The notes below the pieces were generated by a model. It was not told where the DNA came from and did no database searches. It saw only the letters and a list, made by a program, of their open reading frames with translations. A program made the translations under genes and the position numbers. From contig CAYJXJ010000016.1 of NCBI GenBank assembly GCA_964374095.1, forward strand, positions 1-41,156: DNA of 41,156 bases. The letters run 5' to 3'. The stretch is from CAYJXJ01 sp964374095 (GTDB lineage: Bacteria; Elusimicrobiota; Elusimicrobia; UBA1565; UBA9628). Shown here one piece after another: positions 16,548-23,397 of the stretch (positions are counted from its first letter, which is position 1; each line of letters starts with the position of its first letter).

Positions 16548-18660
16548 GGCAGAGGGTCTCCCGGATGCGGCCCGCGCAGGCGCGGGCGCTCCCCGCGGCG
16601 TCCCCCATCAGCGCGCGGCAGAGCTCATGGCCGCCGCAAAGACCCGGATCGCGCGCGCGATGCGCTCTCTTGAAAGCGGCGAAGGCCAGGCACCGCTCCT
16701 TCCAATCGGTGGGGTTTCCCTCGAGCCGCTCGCAGGCGGCCGCATCGACGGCGGGGTCCAGGCGCGTGAGCATCTGCACGCAGGAGTCGTGCTTGAGACT
16801 GGTCAGGTAGCGCGGGGTCAGCTCCGAGCAGGCCCGCTCGGGGTCCTCCCGGCGCGCGGTAAGAATACGGCAGGCCTGGCGGGACTGCTCGCGGCTCATG
16901 TCCGTGTAGGAGCGGCGCAGGGAGAGCTCGCAGTATTTCCCAAGGCCCGGATCGCGCGTCACGAGGGCCCAGGCAAGCATGTCTTCGTGATAGCGCTCCC
17001 GGCAGGCTTCCTCGGCGGGCAGACTGATCCCGGCGTAGACCTTGCGGTGCCCCTTCAACCCGTCGCAGACGGCCGGGTCGCGACGCAGGAGCGCCTGATA
17101 CTGGAAATAGGCGAGCGTGTCGCGCATCGTTCCCGCGATGGCCGCGGCGGCGGCGGGGTCCGCGTCGGCGGCCGACGCGGCGTCCGCGATCAGCCGGCGG
17201 ATATCCAGGCCTCCTGAGCAATGCCGGGACAACGCGGCAGGCGGCGGCCACGGAGCGGGTTTGAGGGCCGTTCGCAGGGCCCGCTCCAGGCGCGCGAAAG
17301 CGTCCCGCACATCCGCGAGCGCCGCCGCCGACTCAGCGGTCGCGGCGAGGTCCCAGGCGGCGCGCTGGAGTTCCAGGGGGGCAAGCGCCGCGGCGGGCGC
17401 TTCCGACGGCGGGGATGCCAGCCGCGTCCAATCCCGCGCGGTCTCGAGAAAGGCGCGGGCGTTGGCCGCGGCCGCCGCGCGGTCGCCGCTTTGGAGGTTT
17501 GAGCGCAGCATTCCCAGGCGCCGCTCCAGCCAAACTCCCGCGGTCCGGGCGTCGGTCGGCGCCTCCTCGGGAGGAAGGGTCGGGATCGCCGTCGGTCGCT
17601 GCGGGCTGGTCAACGACTCCAGAAAAGCGACCAGATCGGCTTTCTCCCCGGCGCTGAGCCCCAGGGGCTTGACCTCGGGATCCCGGTTTTCGGCGAAGTC
17701 TCCCCCGCGGTCGTAGAATTCCACGGCCTCGGCGAGCGTCGCTATGCTGCCGTCGTGCATGTAGGGCGGAGTGATCGCGACGTTGCGCAGGGGAGGCGTG
17801 CGAAAGGCCCTCCAGGAACGCGCTTCGCGGGTCACCGCGTAGCGCCCGGGATCGACGGCTCCGGGTCCGGGGCGAAGGCCGATATTATGGAAGAAGTCAT
17901 CGGAGAAGAACGGCCCGGTGTGGCACTTCGTGCAGTTGGCCTTGCCCGCGAAGAGGGTGAGGCCCCGCTGCTGGGCCGGCGTGAGGGCGCTCGGATCCCG
18001 GCCGAAGCGGTCGAAGGGCGTCTCCTCCGGGCGCACCGCCGATTTGACGAAGGAGGCGATGGCCTTGGCGACGTTGGGCGGAGTGATGCCGGCCGGGCCG
18101 TAGACCGCTAGGAAGCCTTCGACGTATGCGGGGATGCGGTTGAGGGACGCGACGAGCTCCTGGGGCTGGCGGTCCATCTCCAGGCGGTTTCGGATAGCCG
18201 CGAGCACGGCTTCTTCCAGGCGCCTGACGCGCCCGTCCCAAAAAAAGGTGAGCTCCGGGGCGATGACGTTGCGATTGACATAGAACAAGGAAGGCGTGTG
18301 GCGGTCCAATTCGCGCTGTTGGAGGCCCCGGGCGCGCCGCATGCCGTCGGCCCAGCCGAGGCCGGGGTTGTGGCAGGTGGCACAGCTGACGGCGCCGTTG
18401 GCGGAGAGCCGTGGATCGAAGAAGAGCATGCGCCCAATTTCGATTTCGCGGCTCGGGGGGGGAGGGGGCTCGGCGTTGAGGTTGATCAGCGCGCTGTGGA
18501 TGCGCAGGTAGGCATGGGCGGCCGCGGTGTCGGCATGGACTTCGGCGGCTAAGGAGCCGCCGCCCCCGGAGGGCCGCCGGTCTCCACTCCCGGAGGGGGC
18601 GGCCCCGGCGGCGGCCGCCGGCCCGACGATTAGAAGGAAGGCGCACGCCGCTGCGAGCAT
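16513..18660 (-). CDS. Diheme peroxidase-like enzyme fused to cysteine-rich domain
   Basis: 715 residues from ATG at 18660; a GTG one codon earlier is an alternative. Signal peptide MLAAACAFLLIVGPAAAA. Heme motifs are CATCH (93-97) and CTKCH (243-247), with IGRMLFFDPRLS, FFWDGR, RLEMDR and PPYMHDGS...FYDRGG in family order. After the enzyme domain comes a ~130-residue Ala-rich helical linker, then a Cys-rich domain (~500-712) with 12 of 13 ordered cysteines and the terminal C-x17-C-x5-CRALMG signature. This intact fusion is the template showing that 11065-12360 and 12338-13951 were one gene. It lies 8 nt downstream of the GT-C-like membrane gene. TATAAT sits 7 nt before the ATG, suggesting an internal leaderless promoter. 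Confidence 0.88.
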   Translation of the reverse strand: MLAAACAFLLIVGPAAAAGAAPSGSGDRRPSGGGGSLAAEVHADTAAAHAYLRIHSALINLNAEPPPPPSREIEIGRMLFFDPRLSANGAVSCATCHNPGLGWADGMRRARGLQQRELDRHTPSLFYVNRNVIAPELTFFWDGRVRRLEEAVLAAIRNRLEMDRQPQELVASLNRIPAYVEGFLAVYGPAGITPPNVAKAIASFVKSAVRPEETPFDRFGRDPSALTPAQQRGLTLFAGKANCTKCHTGPFFSDDFFHNIGLRPGPGAVDPGRYAVTREARSWRAFRTPPLRNVAITPPYMHDGSIATLAEAVEFYDRGGDFAENRDPEVKPLGLSAGEKADLVAFLESLTSPQRPTAIPTLPPEEAPTDARTAGVWLERRLGMLRSNLQSGDRAAAAANARAFLETARDWTRLASPPSEAPAAALAPLELQRAAWDLAATAESAAALADVRDAFARLERALRTALKPAPWPPPAALSRHCSGGLDIRRLIADAASAADADPAAAAAIAGTMRDTLAYFQYQALLRRDPAVCDGLKGHRKVYAGISLPAEEACRERYHEDMLAWALVTRDPGLGKYCELSLRRSYTDMSREQSRQACRILTARREDPERACSELTPRYLTSLKHDSCVQMLTRLDPAVDAAACERLEGNPTDWKERCLAFAAFKRAHRARDPGLCGGHELCRALMGDAAGSARACAGRIRETLCLSLSRPGPGPR

Positions 18661-18667
18661 CACGAGG

Positions 18668-18673
18668 ATTATA
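18668..18673 (-). promoter_or_regulatory. Perfect -10 box just before the diheme-Cys gene
   Basis: The minus strand reads TATAAT overlapping the stop codon of the upstream membrane gene, 7 nt before the ATG at 18660. There is no good -35 at 17 nt. If used, the transcript would start at about 18661 and be leaderless. Confidence 0.4.
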
Positions 18674-20267
18674 GCGAATCCCCCAGGGCCGATAGGCGCG
18701 CCTCGAGGGCCGCCGAAGTTTCGGCGTCATCCCGGGACGCCTGGCGGAGATGAAGTTTCAGGATATTGCGGTAGGCCGGGATGAGAAAAATTTCCGGGTT
18801 GGGACCGTAGCGGCGCATGTCGTCGGCCCGCAGGGAGGAGAAGCAGTCCCACCCCGCGGCGCGGCGCGAGGCCAGCCCGGCGGCGGCGGCTTCCACGGGA
18901 GGTTGGAGCATGAGCAGAACTCCCGACGCGGAAGACCCGGCAAGGCCGCGGCCGAGGGGCTGGGCGGAGTAGGCTTCGGCGTAAACCGGCAGGCCGCCTT
19001 GGGCCTTGATGAAGGCCGGCCAATCCGGCTCCTCGGGCATGGGGACCAGCTCCCGTCCGCGGCCCAGGCCCTCCGCGAACGCCAAATACTTCAGAGCCGC
19101 GTGCGTTTCGGGAGAGGAAACGACCAGCACCGCCGGCGGCGGCGCGCTCTCCAGCACCGCGCGGGCGTACGAGAGGACGGGCTGATGGCGGCGCAGGCTG
19201 AGCGGCCGGAGCGCGGGCGCGGCCGCGGAAGCCGCCAACAGCAGGCCCGCGAGCGCATGCCGCGGGAGCCAGGCCGCCGCCGCGGCGCCGTGACCGGCCA
19301 AAGCGAAGAGGGCGATGCCGGGCAAGAGAAAGCGCGCCGCGGCGAGCGTGTCCATGTACTCGGGGCCGCAGGCGGGTCGTCCGGCCGGTCCGGTTCCCAG
19401 CACGGCCAGCGGCGCCGACGCCGCCCAGAGGCCCCAGAAGGCGAGAGCCGGTCGGTCCGACCGCCTCAGCCGCCAGGCTCCCAATAGCGCGAGGGCGGCG
19501 ACCAGAGGGTTGATCTCTCCGAGCGCCAGGACCAGACGCCGCCCCGCGTCGAACCAGGCCGTCGGCAGGAGAATGCGCCGGTCCCAGACGAGCGCGCAGG
19601 TCTCCAAGGACTTTGTGAAGCAGAGGTCCTCGCGCCCCGCGCTCCAAACCCGCACGATGGCGGGAAAGGTTAGAATCACGATTCCCACGGCGGCGGCGCG
19701 CCGCAGGCCGGGACGCGAGGCTCGCCCGGCCTGCGTCAGAAGCGCGGGTAGGATGGTCAGAAAGAGGGGATGATGGAACGCTCCGAGGGCCACGGCGATG
19801 GCGAAGGCGACCCAAGGTACGCCATGTTCGCCGTCCCGCCGCCAGACCAGGCACGCCGCGAGGGCGGCCGACACATTAAGGAGGGGCCAGACGTCGGTGA
19901 TTTGGGCGTAGTAGCGAAACGGTCCCCAGACTCCAAGCGCGCCCGCGGCGGCGGCCGCGGGCAGGGCGGCCAGACCCTGCCGCCGGAGGCAAATGAATAA
20001 GAGGGCCGCCGTCGCGGCGTGCAGCAATCCCGAGAGGGCGTTGACATTGCCCGCGGCCGCGCCGATGGGAAACCAGGAGGCGAGCCGGCCCAAGGCGATC
20101 AAGATGGGATACCCCTCGGTGGCCGGCCCGGGACAACCCAGGCTGGCCAACACCAGCGCGGGGCTCAGGCCCGCGCCGAAGGAGGGACAGCGTCCCGCGA
20201 CGTAGAACGCGGCCAGCGCGCCGAAGAGAATCCATGCCGGGCGCCGGTCAAGTTGGGTGGTCCGCAT
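18669..20267 (-). CDS. Multi-pass membrane protein, DUF2723/GT-C glycosyltransferase-like
   Basis: 532 residues with about ten hydrophobic segments between residues ~12 and ~345, then a soluble C-terminal region (~345-532). The N-terminal section (EGYPILIALGRLASWFPIG followed by NVNALSGLLHAATAALLF) resembles DUF2723/TMEM260-type proteins of the GT-C superfamily, which transfer sugars from lipid carriers to extracytoplasmic proteins. The usual first-loop acidic residues are not certain here, because the loop reads SFGAGLSPALVLASLGCPGPATEG. Located directly upstream of, and co-directional with, a secreted diheme-Cys fusion gene, so glycosylation of exported partners is possible (inference). The start ATG at 20267 is only 6 nt from a TATAAC box. 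Confidence 0.7.
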   Translation of the reverse strand: MRTTQLDRRPAWILFGALAAFYVAGRCPSFGAGLSPALVLASLGCPGPATEGYPILIALGRLASWFPIGAAAGNVNALSGLLHAATAALLFICLRRQGLAALPAAAAAGALGVWGPFRYYAQITDVWPLLNVSAALAACLVWRRDGEHGVPWVAFAIAVALGAFHHPLFLTILPALLTQAGRASRPGLRRAAAVGIVILTFPAIVRVWSAGREDLCFTKSLETCALVWDRRILLPTAWFDAGRRLVLALGEINPLVAALALLGAWRLRRSDRPALAFWGLWAASAPLAVLGTGPAGRPACGPEYMDTLAAARFLLPGIALFALAGHGAAAAAWLPRHALAGLLLAASAAAPALRPLSLRRHQPVLSYARAVLESAPPPAVLVVSSPETHAALKYLAFAEGLGRGRELVPMPEEPDWPAFIKAQGGLPVYAEAYSAQPLGRGLAGSSASGVLLMLQPPVEAAAAGLASRRAAGWDCFSSLRADDMRRYGPNPEIFLIPAYRNILKLHLRQASRDDAETSAALEARLSALGDSL

Positions 20268-20281
20268 GGAATTGTTATACT
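20253..20281 (+). promoter_or_regulatory. Extended -10 promoter for the second TP-methylase operon
   Basis: TTGGGT (20253-20258), a 17-nt spacer, and TATACT (20276-20281) preceded by TG (20273-20274). Predicted transcription start near 20288, giving a leader of ~34 nt to the ATG at 20322. The -35 lies inside the divergent membrane gene. Confidence 0.55.
20274..20279 (-). promoter_or_regulatory. Possible -10 box for the membrane gene
   Basis: The minus strand reads TATAAC with 6 nt to the ATG at 20267, placing transcription start on the A of the ATG. It overlaps the plus-strand -10 of the divergent operon. No -35 is recognisable. Confidence 0.3.
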
Positions 20282-20321
20282 GCCGCTCGCAGGCCGGCGC
20301 GCCATTTAACCTATTTACCCG

Positions 20322-20837
20322 ATGCCCAGTCTAATCGGCTCCAAGGTCCGACCGGCCGGCGAAGTGGTCATCTGCGGACTCGGCATCGATCCCGCGTCGG
20401 ACGCGTCGCTGGAAGCCCTTCGCGAGTTGGGCCGCTGCGACCTGGTGTTTTGCGGACTTCCGGGACGTCGTGTCCGCTCCTGGCTGCGGGGTCTGGTGGG
20501 AAGCGCCCGGCCTTGGCCTCGCCCGGAGGCCCTGATCCGCGAGGCACGCCGGGGATCGCGCGTCGGCTTGGCCGTCTGGGGGCACCCCCGCATCACCAGC
20601 CGGCTGGCGCTCGCGGCGGAGAGCCTCTGCGCCCGTCGCGGCGTGCGTTGCCGCATCGTGGCCGGAATCTCTCCGCTCTCGGACTTGCTGGCGCGTCGTC
20701 GCGCGGGCCTGGGTTGGGGCCGGGACGATCTTGGGGCCGTCACGGCGCGGGAGCGCTCGGACGTCCCAACCCCGCCGCCATCGGCCGCATCGGTCCGCTT
20801 CGAGGCCGACCGGGGTCTCGCGGAGCCCGCCGCGTGA
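20322..20837 (+). CDS. Short tetrapyrrole-methylase-fold protein (N-terminal half only)
   Basis: 171 residues. Contains the first SAM loop (ICGLGIDPAS, 17-26), the helix ASLEALRELGRCDLVFCG, a GHP motif (WGHPRITSR, 86-94) and the following IVAGISPLSDLL strand-helix. This is the order seen in cobalamin methylases and borosin alpha-N-methyltransferases. It ends soon after, so the C-terminal substrate-side half of a usual ~230-270-residue enzyme is missing. Its GTGA overlap with the next, TPR-fused paralogue suggests co-translation and perhaps a heteromeric enzyme. The same small-plus-TPR-fused pairing occurs at 8340-10972. Substrate unknown. Confidence 0.65.
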   Translation: MPSLIGSKVRPAGEVVICGLGIDPASDASLEALRELGRCDLVFCGLPGRRVRSWLRGLVGSARPWPRPEALIREARRGSRVGLAVWGHPRITSRLALAAESLCARRGVRCRIVAGISPLSDLLARRRAGLGWGRDDLGAVTARERSDVPTPPPSAASVRFEADRGLAEPAA

Positions 20838-21991
20838 GAATCCACGAAGCCCACCTCGCCCGAGCCAAAGCCGCCATGAGCCGCGAACGATGGCCGGCGG
20901 CGATCCGAAGCTACGGCGCGGCCCTGTCCGCCGATCCCGGAAACTACGCGGCCCATCTGCAGAGGTCGCGCGCGCGCCTTTTTCTCGGCGATTGGGAGGG
21001 CGCCTTGTCCGATCGGGAGGCGGCTCATGCCGCCCAGCCCAAAGACGCCGCGATTCGACGGCGCCTGCTGGAACTCCTGCTGATTTTGGGACGGGGGGAG
21101 CCCATCCGGCGCGTACTCGCCGAGGCCGGTGTCGGGCCCGGGACGGCGCGGTTCTGGGAGGCGTGCTTGGCGTTTAAGCGCGGCGATTTCGCCGCGGCGG
21201 CCCGTGGCTTCGCGGCCGCCGACGCCGCCGAACTTCCGGATTTCGCGGAGCTTCCCGGGCTCTTCGAGGCGGCGGCGCGGGCGCTGGCCGCAGAGAGCGT
21301 TTCCAAGGCACGGGGGCTCTGCATCGTCGGCCTCGGCTACCGGCGGTTGGCGCAGGCGACGCTCGGCGGCGTTCGCGCCTTGGCGGCGGCGGCGGCGATC
21401 GTGGCCAACGCCCCTCTCATCGATGACGACCTGCTCCTCTTCCTCGGTCTCTTCCCGGGGAAACTGCGCCTGGTCCGCTTTCGGGGATCGGCGCGGGAGG
21501 CGAATGCCGCCGCGGCGGTCGCCCTGCTCGCCTGCGGGGCTCGTCCGGTCGTCATGGTCACGCGGGGCCACCCGTTGGTCTTCGGCCCGCTGGCCGTGGC
21601 GCTGGTCCGGGGGGCCGCTCGCCGCGGCGTGCCCTGCCGAGTGGTGGGCGCGGTTTCGGGCTTCGAGGAACTGGCGGCCTTGACGCCGCGGCCCGCGCCG
21701 GGTCCGTTGGGCCTGGAGGTGCGCGGCTGTTTTGATCTCGACGGCGCCGACCCGGCTCTTCCTCTGGTGGCCTATCTGCCGGCGGAGGAGGCGGGATTGG
21801 CGAGGGTGAGCCGCGTCCTCGCGCGTCGTCTGAAGCCCGATCGTATCTGCCACGTCATGCCCAACTCCGGTTCCGAGGAATTTTCTCCGCGTCCCATCGC
21901 GGCCGGGCGGGTGGCGGCCCTTTCCCGGAGCGACCGGCCGTGCGCTCTCTATATCCCGGCCCGGGGATCGAACTCGCATGCTCGGGCTTAG
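20834..21991 (+). CDS. TPR protein fused to C-terminal tetrapyrrole-methylase-fold domain
   Basis: 385 residues from the GTG in a GTGA overlap. Longer frames upstream are unsupported. Residues 1-150 contain TPR-like pairs (ERWPAAIRSYGAALSADPGN, GDWEGALSDREAAHAAQPKD). Residues ~161-350 hold a TP-methylase-like domain: CIVGLGYRR (SAM loop, 163-171), ATLGGVRALAAAAAIVANA, TRGHPLVFGP (243-252) and VVGAVSGFEELAAL (270-283). The GHP-V-F and V-S-x-x-E spacing closely recalls borosin-type enzymes. It lacks the fused substrate tail of borosins. It overlaps the DUF4932-like gene by 14 nt. Probably a cytoplasmic SAM-dependent modifier of a protein or peptide; inferred only. Confidence 0.72.
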   Translation: MRIHEAHLARAKAAMSRERWPAAIRSYGAALSADPGNYAAHLQRSRARLFLGDWEGALSDREAAHAAQPKDAAIRRRLLELLLILGRGEPIRRVLAEAGVGPGTARFWEACLAFKRGDFAAAARGFAAADAAELPDFAELPGLFEAAARALAAESVSKARGLCIVGLGYRRLAQATLGGVRALAAAAAIVANAPLIDDDLLLFLGLFPGKLRLVRFRGSAREANAAAAVALLACGARPVVMVTRGHPLVFGPLAVALVRGAARRGVPCRVVGAVSGFEELAALTPRPAPGPLGLEVRGCFDLDGADPALPLVAYLPAEEAGLARVSRVLARRLKPDRICHVMPNSGSEEFSPRPIAAGRVAALSRSDRPCALYIPARGSNSHARA

Positions 21992-23297
21992 CGCGGCGGC
22001 CTTGCTGTGGGTCGTGGGGGCGCGGGGCGCGGGCCCCGCCCCGGTCGTCGCGTGGGACGCGCGGCTCGAGTCGCTGGGCGCCGCGACTTTGTTGGCGGGC
22101 CCGCCCTGGCCCGCTGGTTTCGTGGATCACGGCGGCGTCTACGCGCGGCGCGTGCGCGCCGACCTTCAGCGCTGGAATGGGCACGCCGTCTTGGGTTTAA
22201 GCCGCGGGCTTGACCCGCGCGGCTTCGACTACCGCGCCCGGGTCGAGACGGTGCACCGCCTGACGGCCGATCTGGGAAGGGATCCCGGGCGGCCCATCGA
22301 CGACAACCTGGCCGCGGCGGCCGGCGGGAAAACCGCGTTGGAATACTGGCTGAGCGGGCTGCGGGCCTTTGCGCGCGATGCGGGTATTCCCGCTCGCGCG
22401 CCGCCATGGGCCGCGCTCGTCGATCCGGGCCTGACCGCGGCGCGCGCCGCCTTGGACCGGCGACGGGTCACCGATCGCATTCTGCGCTACACCGGCGTCC
22501 CATTCGAGGGCTCCTACCGCATCATGGGCACGCCGTATTTGGATCCCAAGCGCATGGTCAACAGCGTCTGGCTGCGCGACGACGGGTCGTATGACCTCTT
22601 CTCGGTTTTCGGCCTCGGCGCGGCGCGCGACCCCGCCGGCTATTTCTTGACGGAGCGGCTCCCCGTGACGGCGTGGCACCAACTCGCGCATGGGACCCTG
22701 GATCTGTTCGCGGACCTCTATTCCGACGAGATTCCCCGCGGGGCGAAGGCCTACGGAAGCCTGCCGTTTGACTGCGAGGGGCCCTCGCTCCAGTGCTTCA
22801 AGGAAAATATCGTCCGCGCGGTATACATCCGGCTGACCGCGCGGGAGATCGGGGAGGCCGCGGCGGCTCGGCTCTTGCGCGATGAACCCGCCGCGCATTT
22901 TCCGCGGATGCCCCGGCTGTTGAAGCTCTTGGGGGAATATGAGGCGAACCGCAAGCGCTACCCAAGCCTGGGAGCTTTCTTCCCGAGGCTCATCGCGGCG
23001 TTCGGACCGGCCCGGGATCGGCCCCTGAATCGCCAACTCCCGGACCTCCAACGGGTCGAGGCGATGGCGCATCCCTTTCGAACCGCCGGACAAAGGCGCC
23101 GCGCCCTCGCGGCCCTCGACCGCCTCATCGCCGCCGGGCCGCGCGCGTCCTTCCTCCGCAAGCGCGCGGCGATCCGCGCGCTCCTCGGATTGCGAGCGGG
23201 GGCGGCGGACGACGCGGCGGCGCTGAGGCGGATGGACGCCGATGATGATATTGCGGGGGCCGTGTTCCGTCTCGGCGCGGCGGTGAATCGTCGTTGA
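21978..23297 (+). CDS. DUF4932-like secreted protein with HQxxH in place of HExxH
   Basis: 439 residues, ATG overlapping the previous gene by 14 nt, with a short hydrophobic N-terminus (MLGLSAAALLWVVGARGAG) that looks like a signal peptide. The layout parallels the gene at 39514: an R-L/I-E-x-L start, a Y-A-x-x-x-R...G-H-x-x-V segment, a central metalloprotease-like motif, then R-Y-P-x-L-x-A-F-F-P-R. The motif here is WHQLAH (H234, Q235, H238) instead of WHELGH, so the catalytic Glu is Gln and hydrolysis is unlikely. The last ~70 residues look like a TPR hairpin. The role may be binding rather than cleavage (inference). The DUF4932 assignment is from memory of the family layout and is moderately sure. 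Confidence 0.65.
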   Translation: MLGLSAAALLWVVGARGAGPAPVVAWDARLESLGAATLLAGPPWPAGFVDHGGVYARRVRADLQRWNGHAVLGLSRGLDPRGFDYRARVETVHRLTADLGRDPGRPIDDNLAAAAGGKTALEYWLSGLRAFARDAGIPARAPPWAALVDPGLTAARAALDRRRVTDRILRYTGVPFEGSYRIMGTPYLDPKRMVNSVWLRDDGSYDLFSVFGLGAARDPAGYFLTERLPVTAWHQLAHGTLDLFADLYSDEIPRGAKAYGSLPFDCEGPSLQCFKENIVRAVYIRLTAREIGEAAAARLLRDEPAAHFPRMPRLLKLLGEYEANRKRYPSLGAFFPRLIAAFGPARDRPLNRQLPDLQRVEAMAHPFRTAGQRRRALAALDRLIAAGPRASFLRKRAAIRALLGLRAGAADDAAALRRMDADDDIAGAVFRLGAAVNRR

Positions 23298-23306
23298 ATC
23301 GTCCCC

Positions 23307-23335
23307 TTGATTGTTTCGGCTTCTTCTGTTACCCT
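23307..23335 (+). promoter_or_regulatory. Sigma70-like promoter for the VCBS operon
   Basis: TTGATT (23307-23312), a 17-nt spacer, and TACCCT (23330-23335) with TG immediately upstream. Leader of about 55 nt, containing GAGAAAGAGGGG shortly before the ATG at 23398. This 100-nt gap is one of the few true intergenic stretches in the window. Confidence 0.5.
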
Positions 23336-23397
23336 TTTCTTAGGCTCGCGCTGACGAAGCACCGCGCGGTTGGAGTAAAGAGAAAGAGGGGAAAATT

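Noticed and set aside
20315..21979. 554-codon minus-strand open frame across the second TP-methylase operon
   Set aside because: Arg/Gly-rich translation; the plus strand has a promoter, coupled starts and TP-methylase motifs.
8340..21991. Borosin gene cluster with a substrate fused to the methyltransferase
   Set aside because: The TP-methylase-like domains lack a C-terminal repetitive core-peptide tail, and I found no small precursor gene; only fold-level resemblance is claimed.
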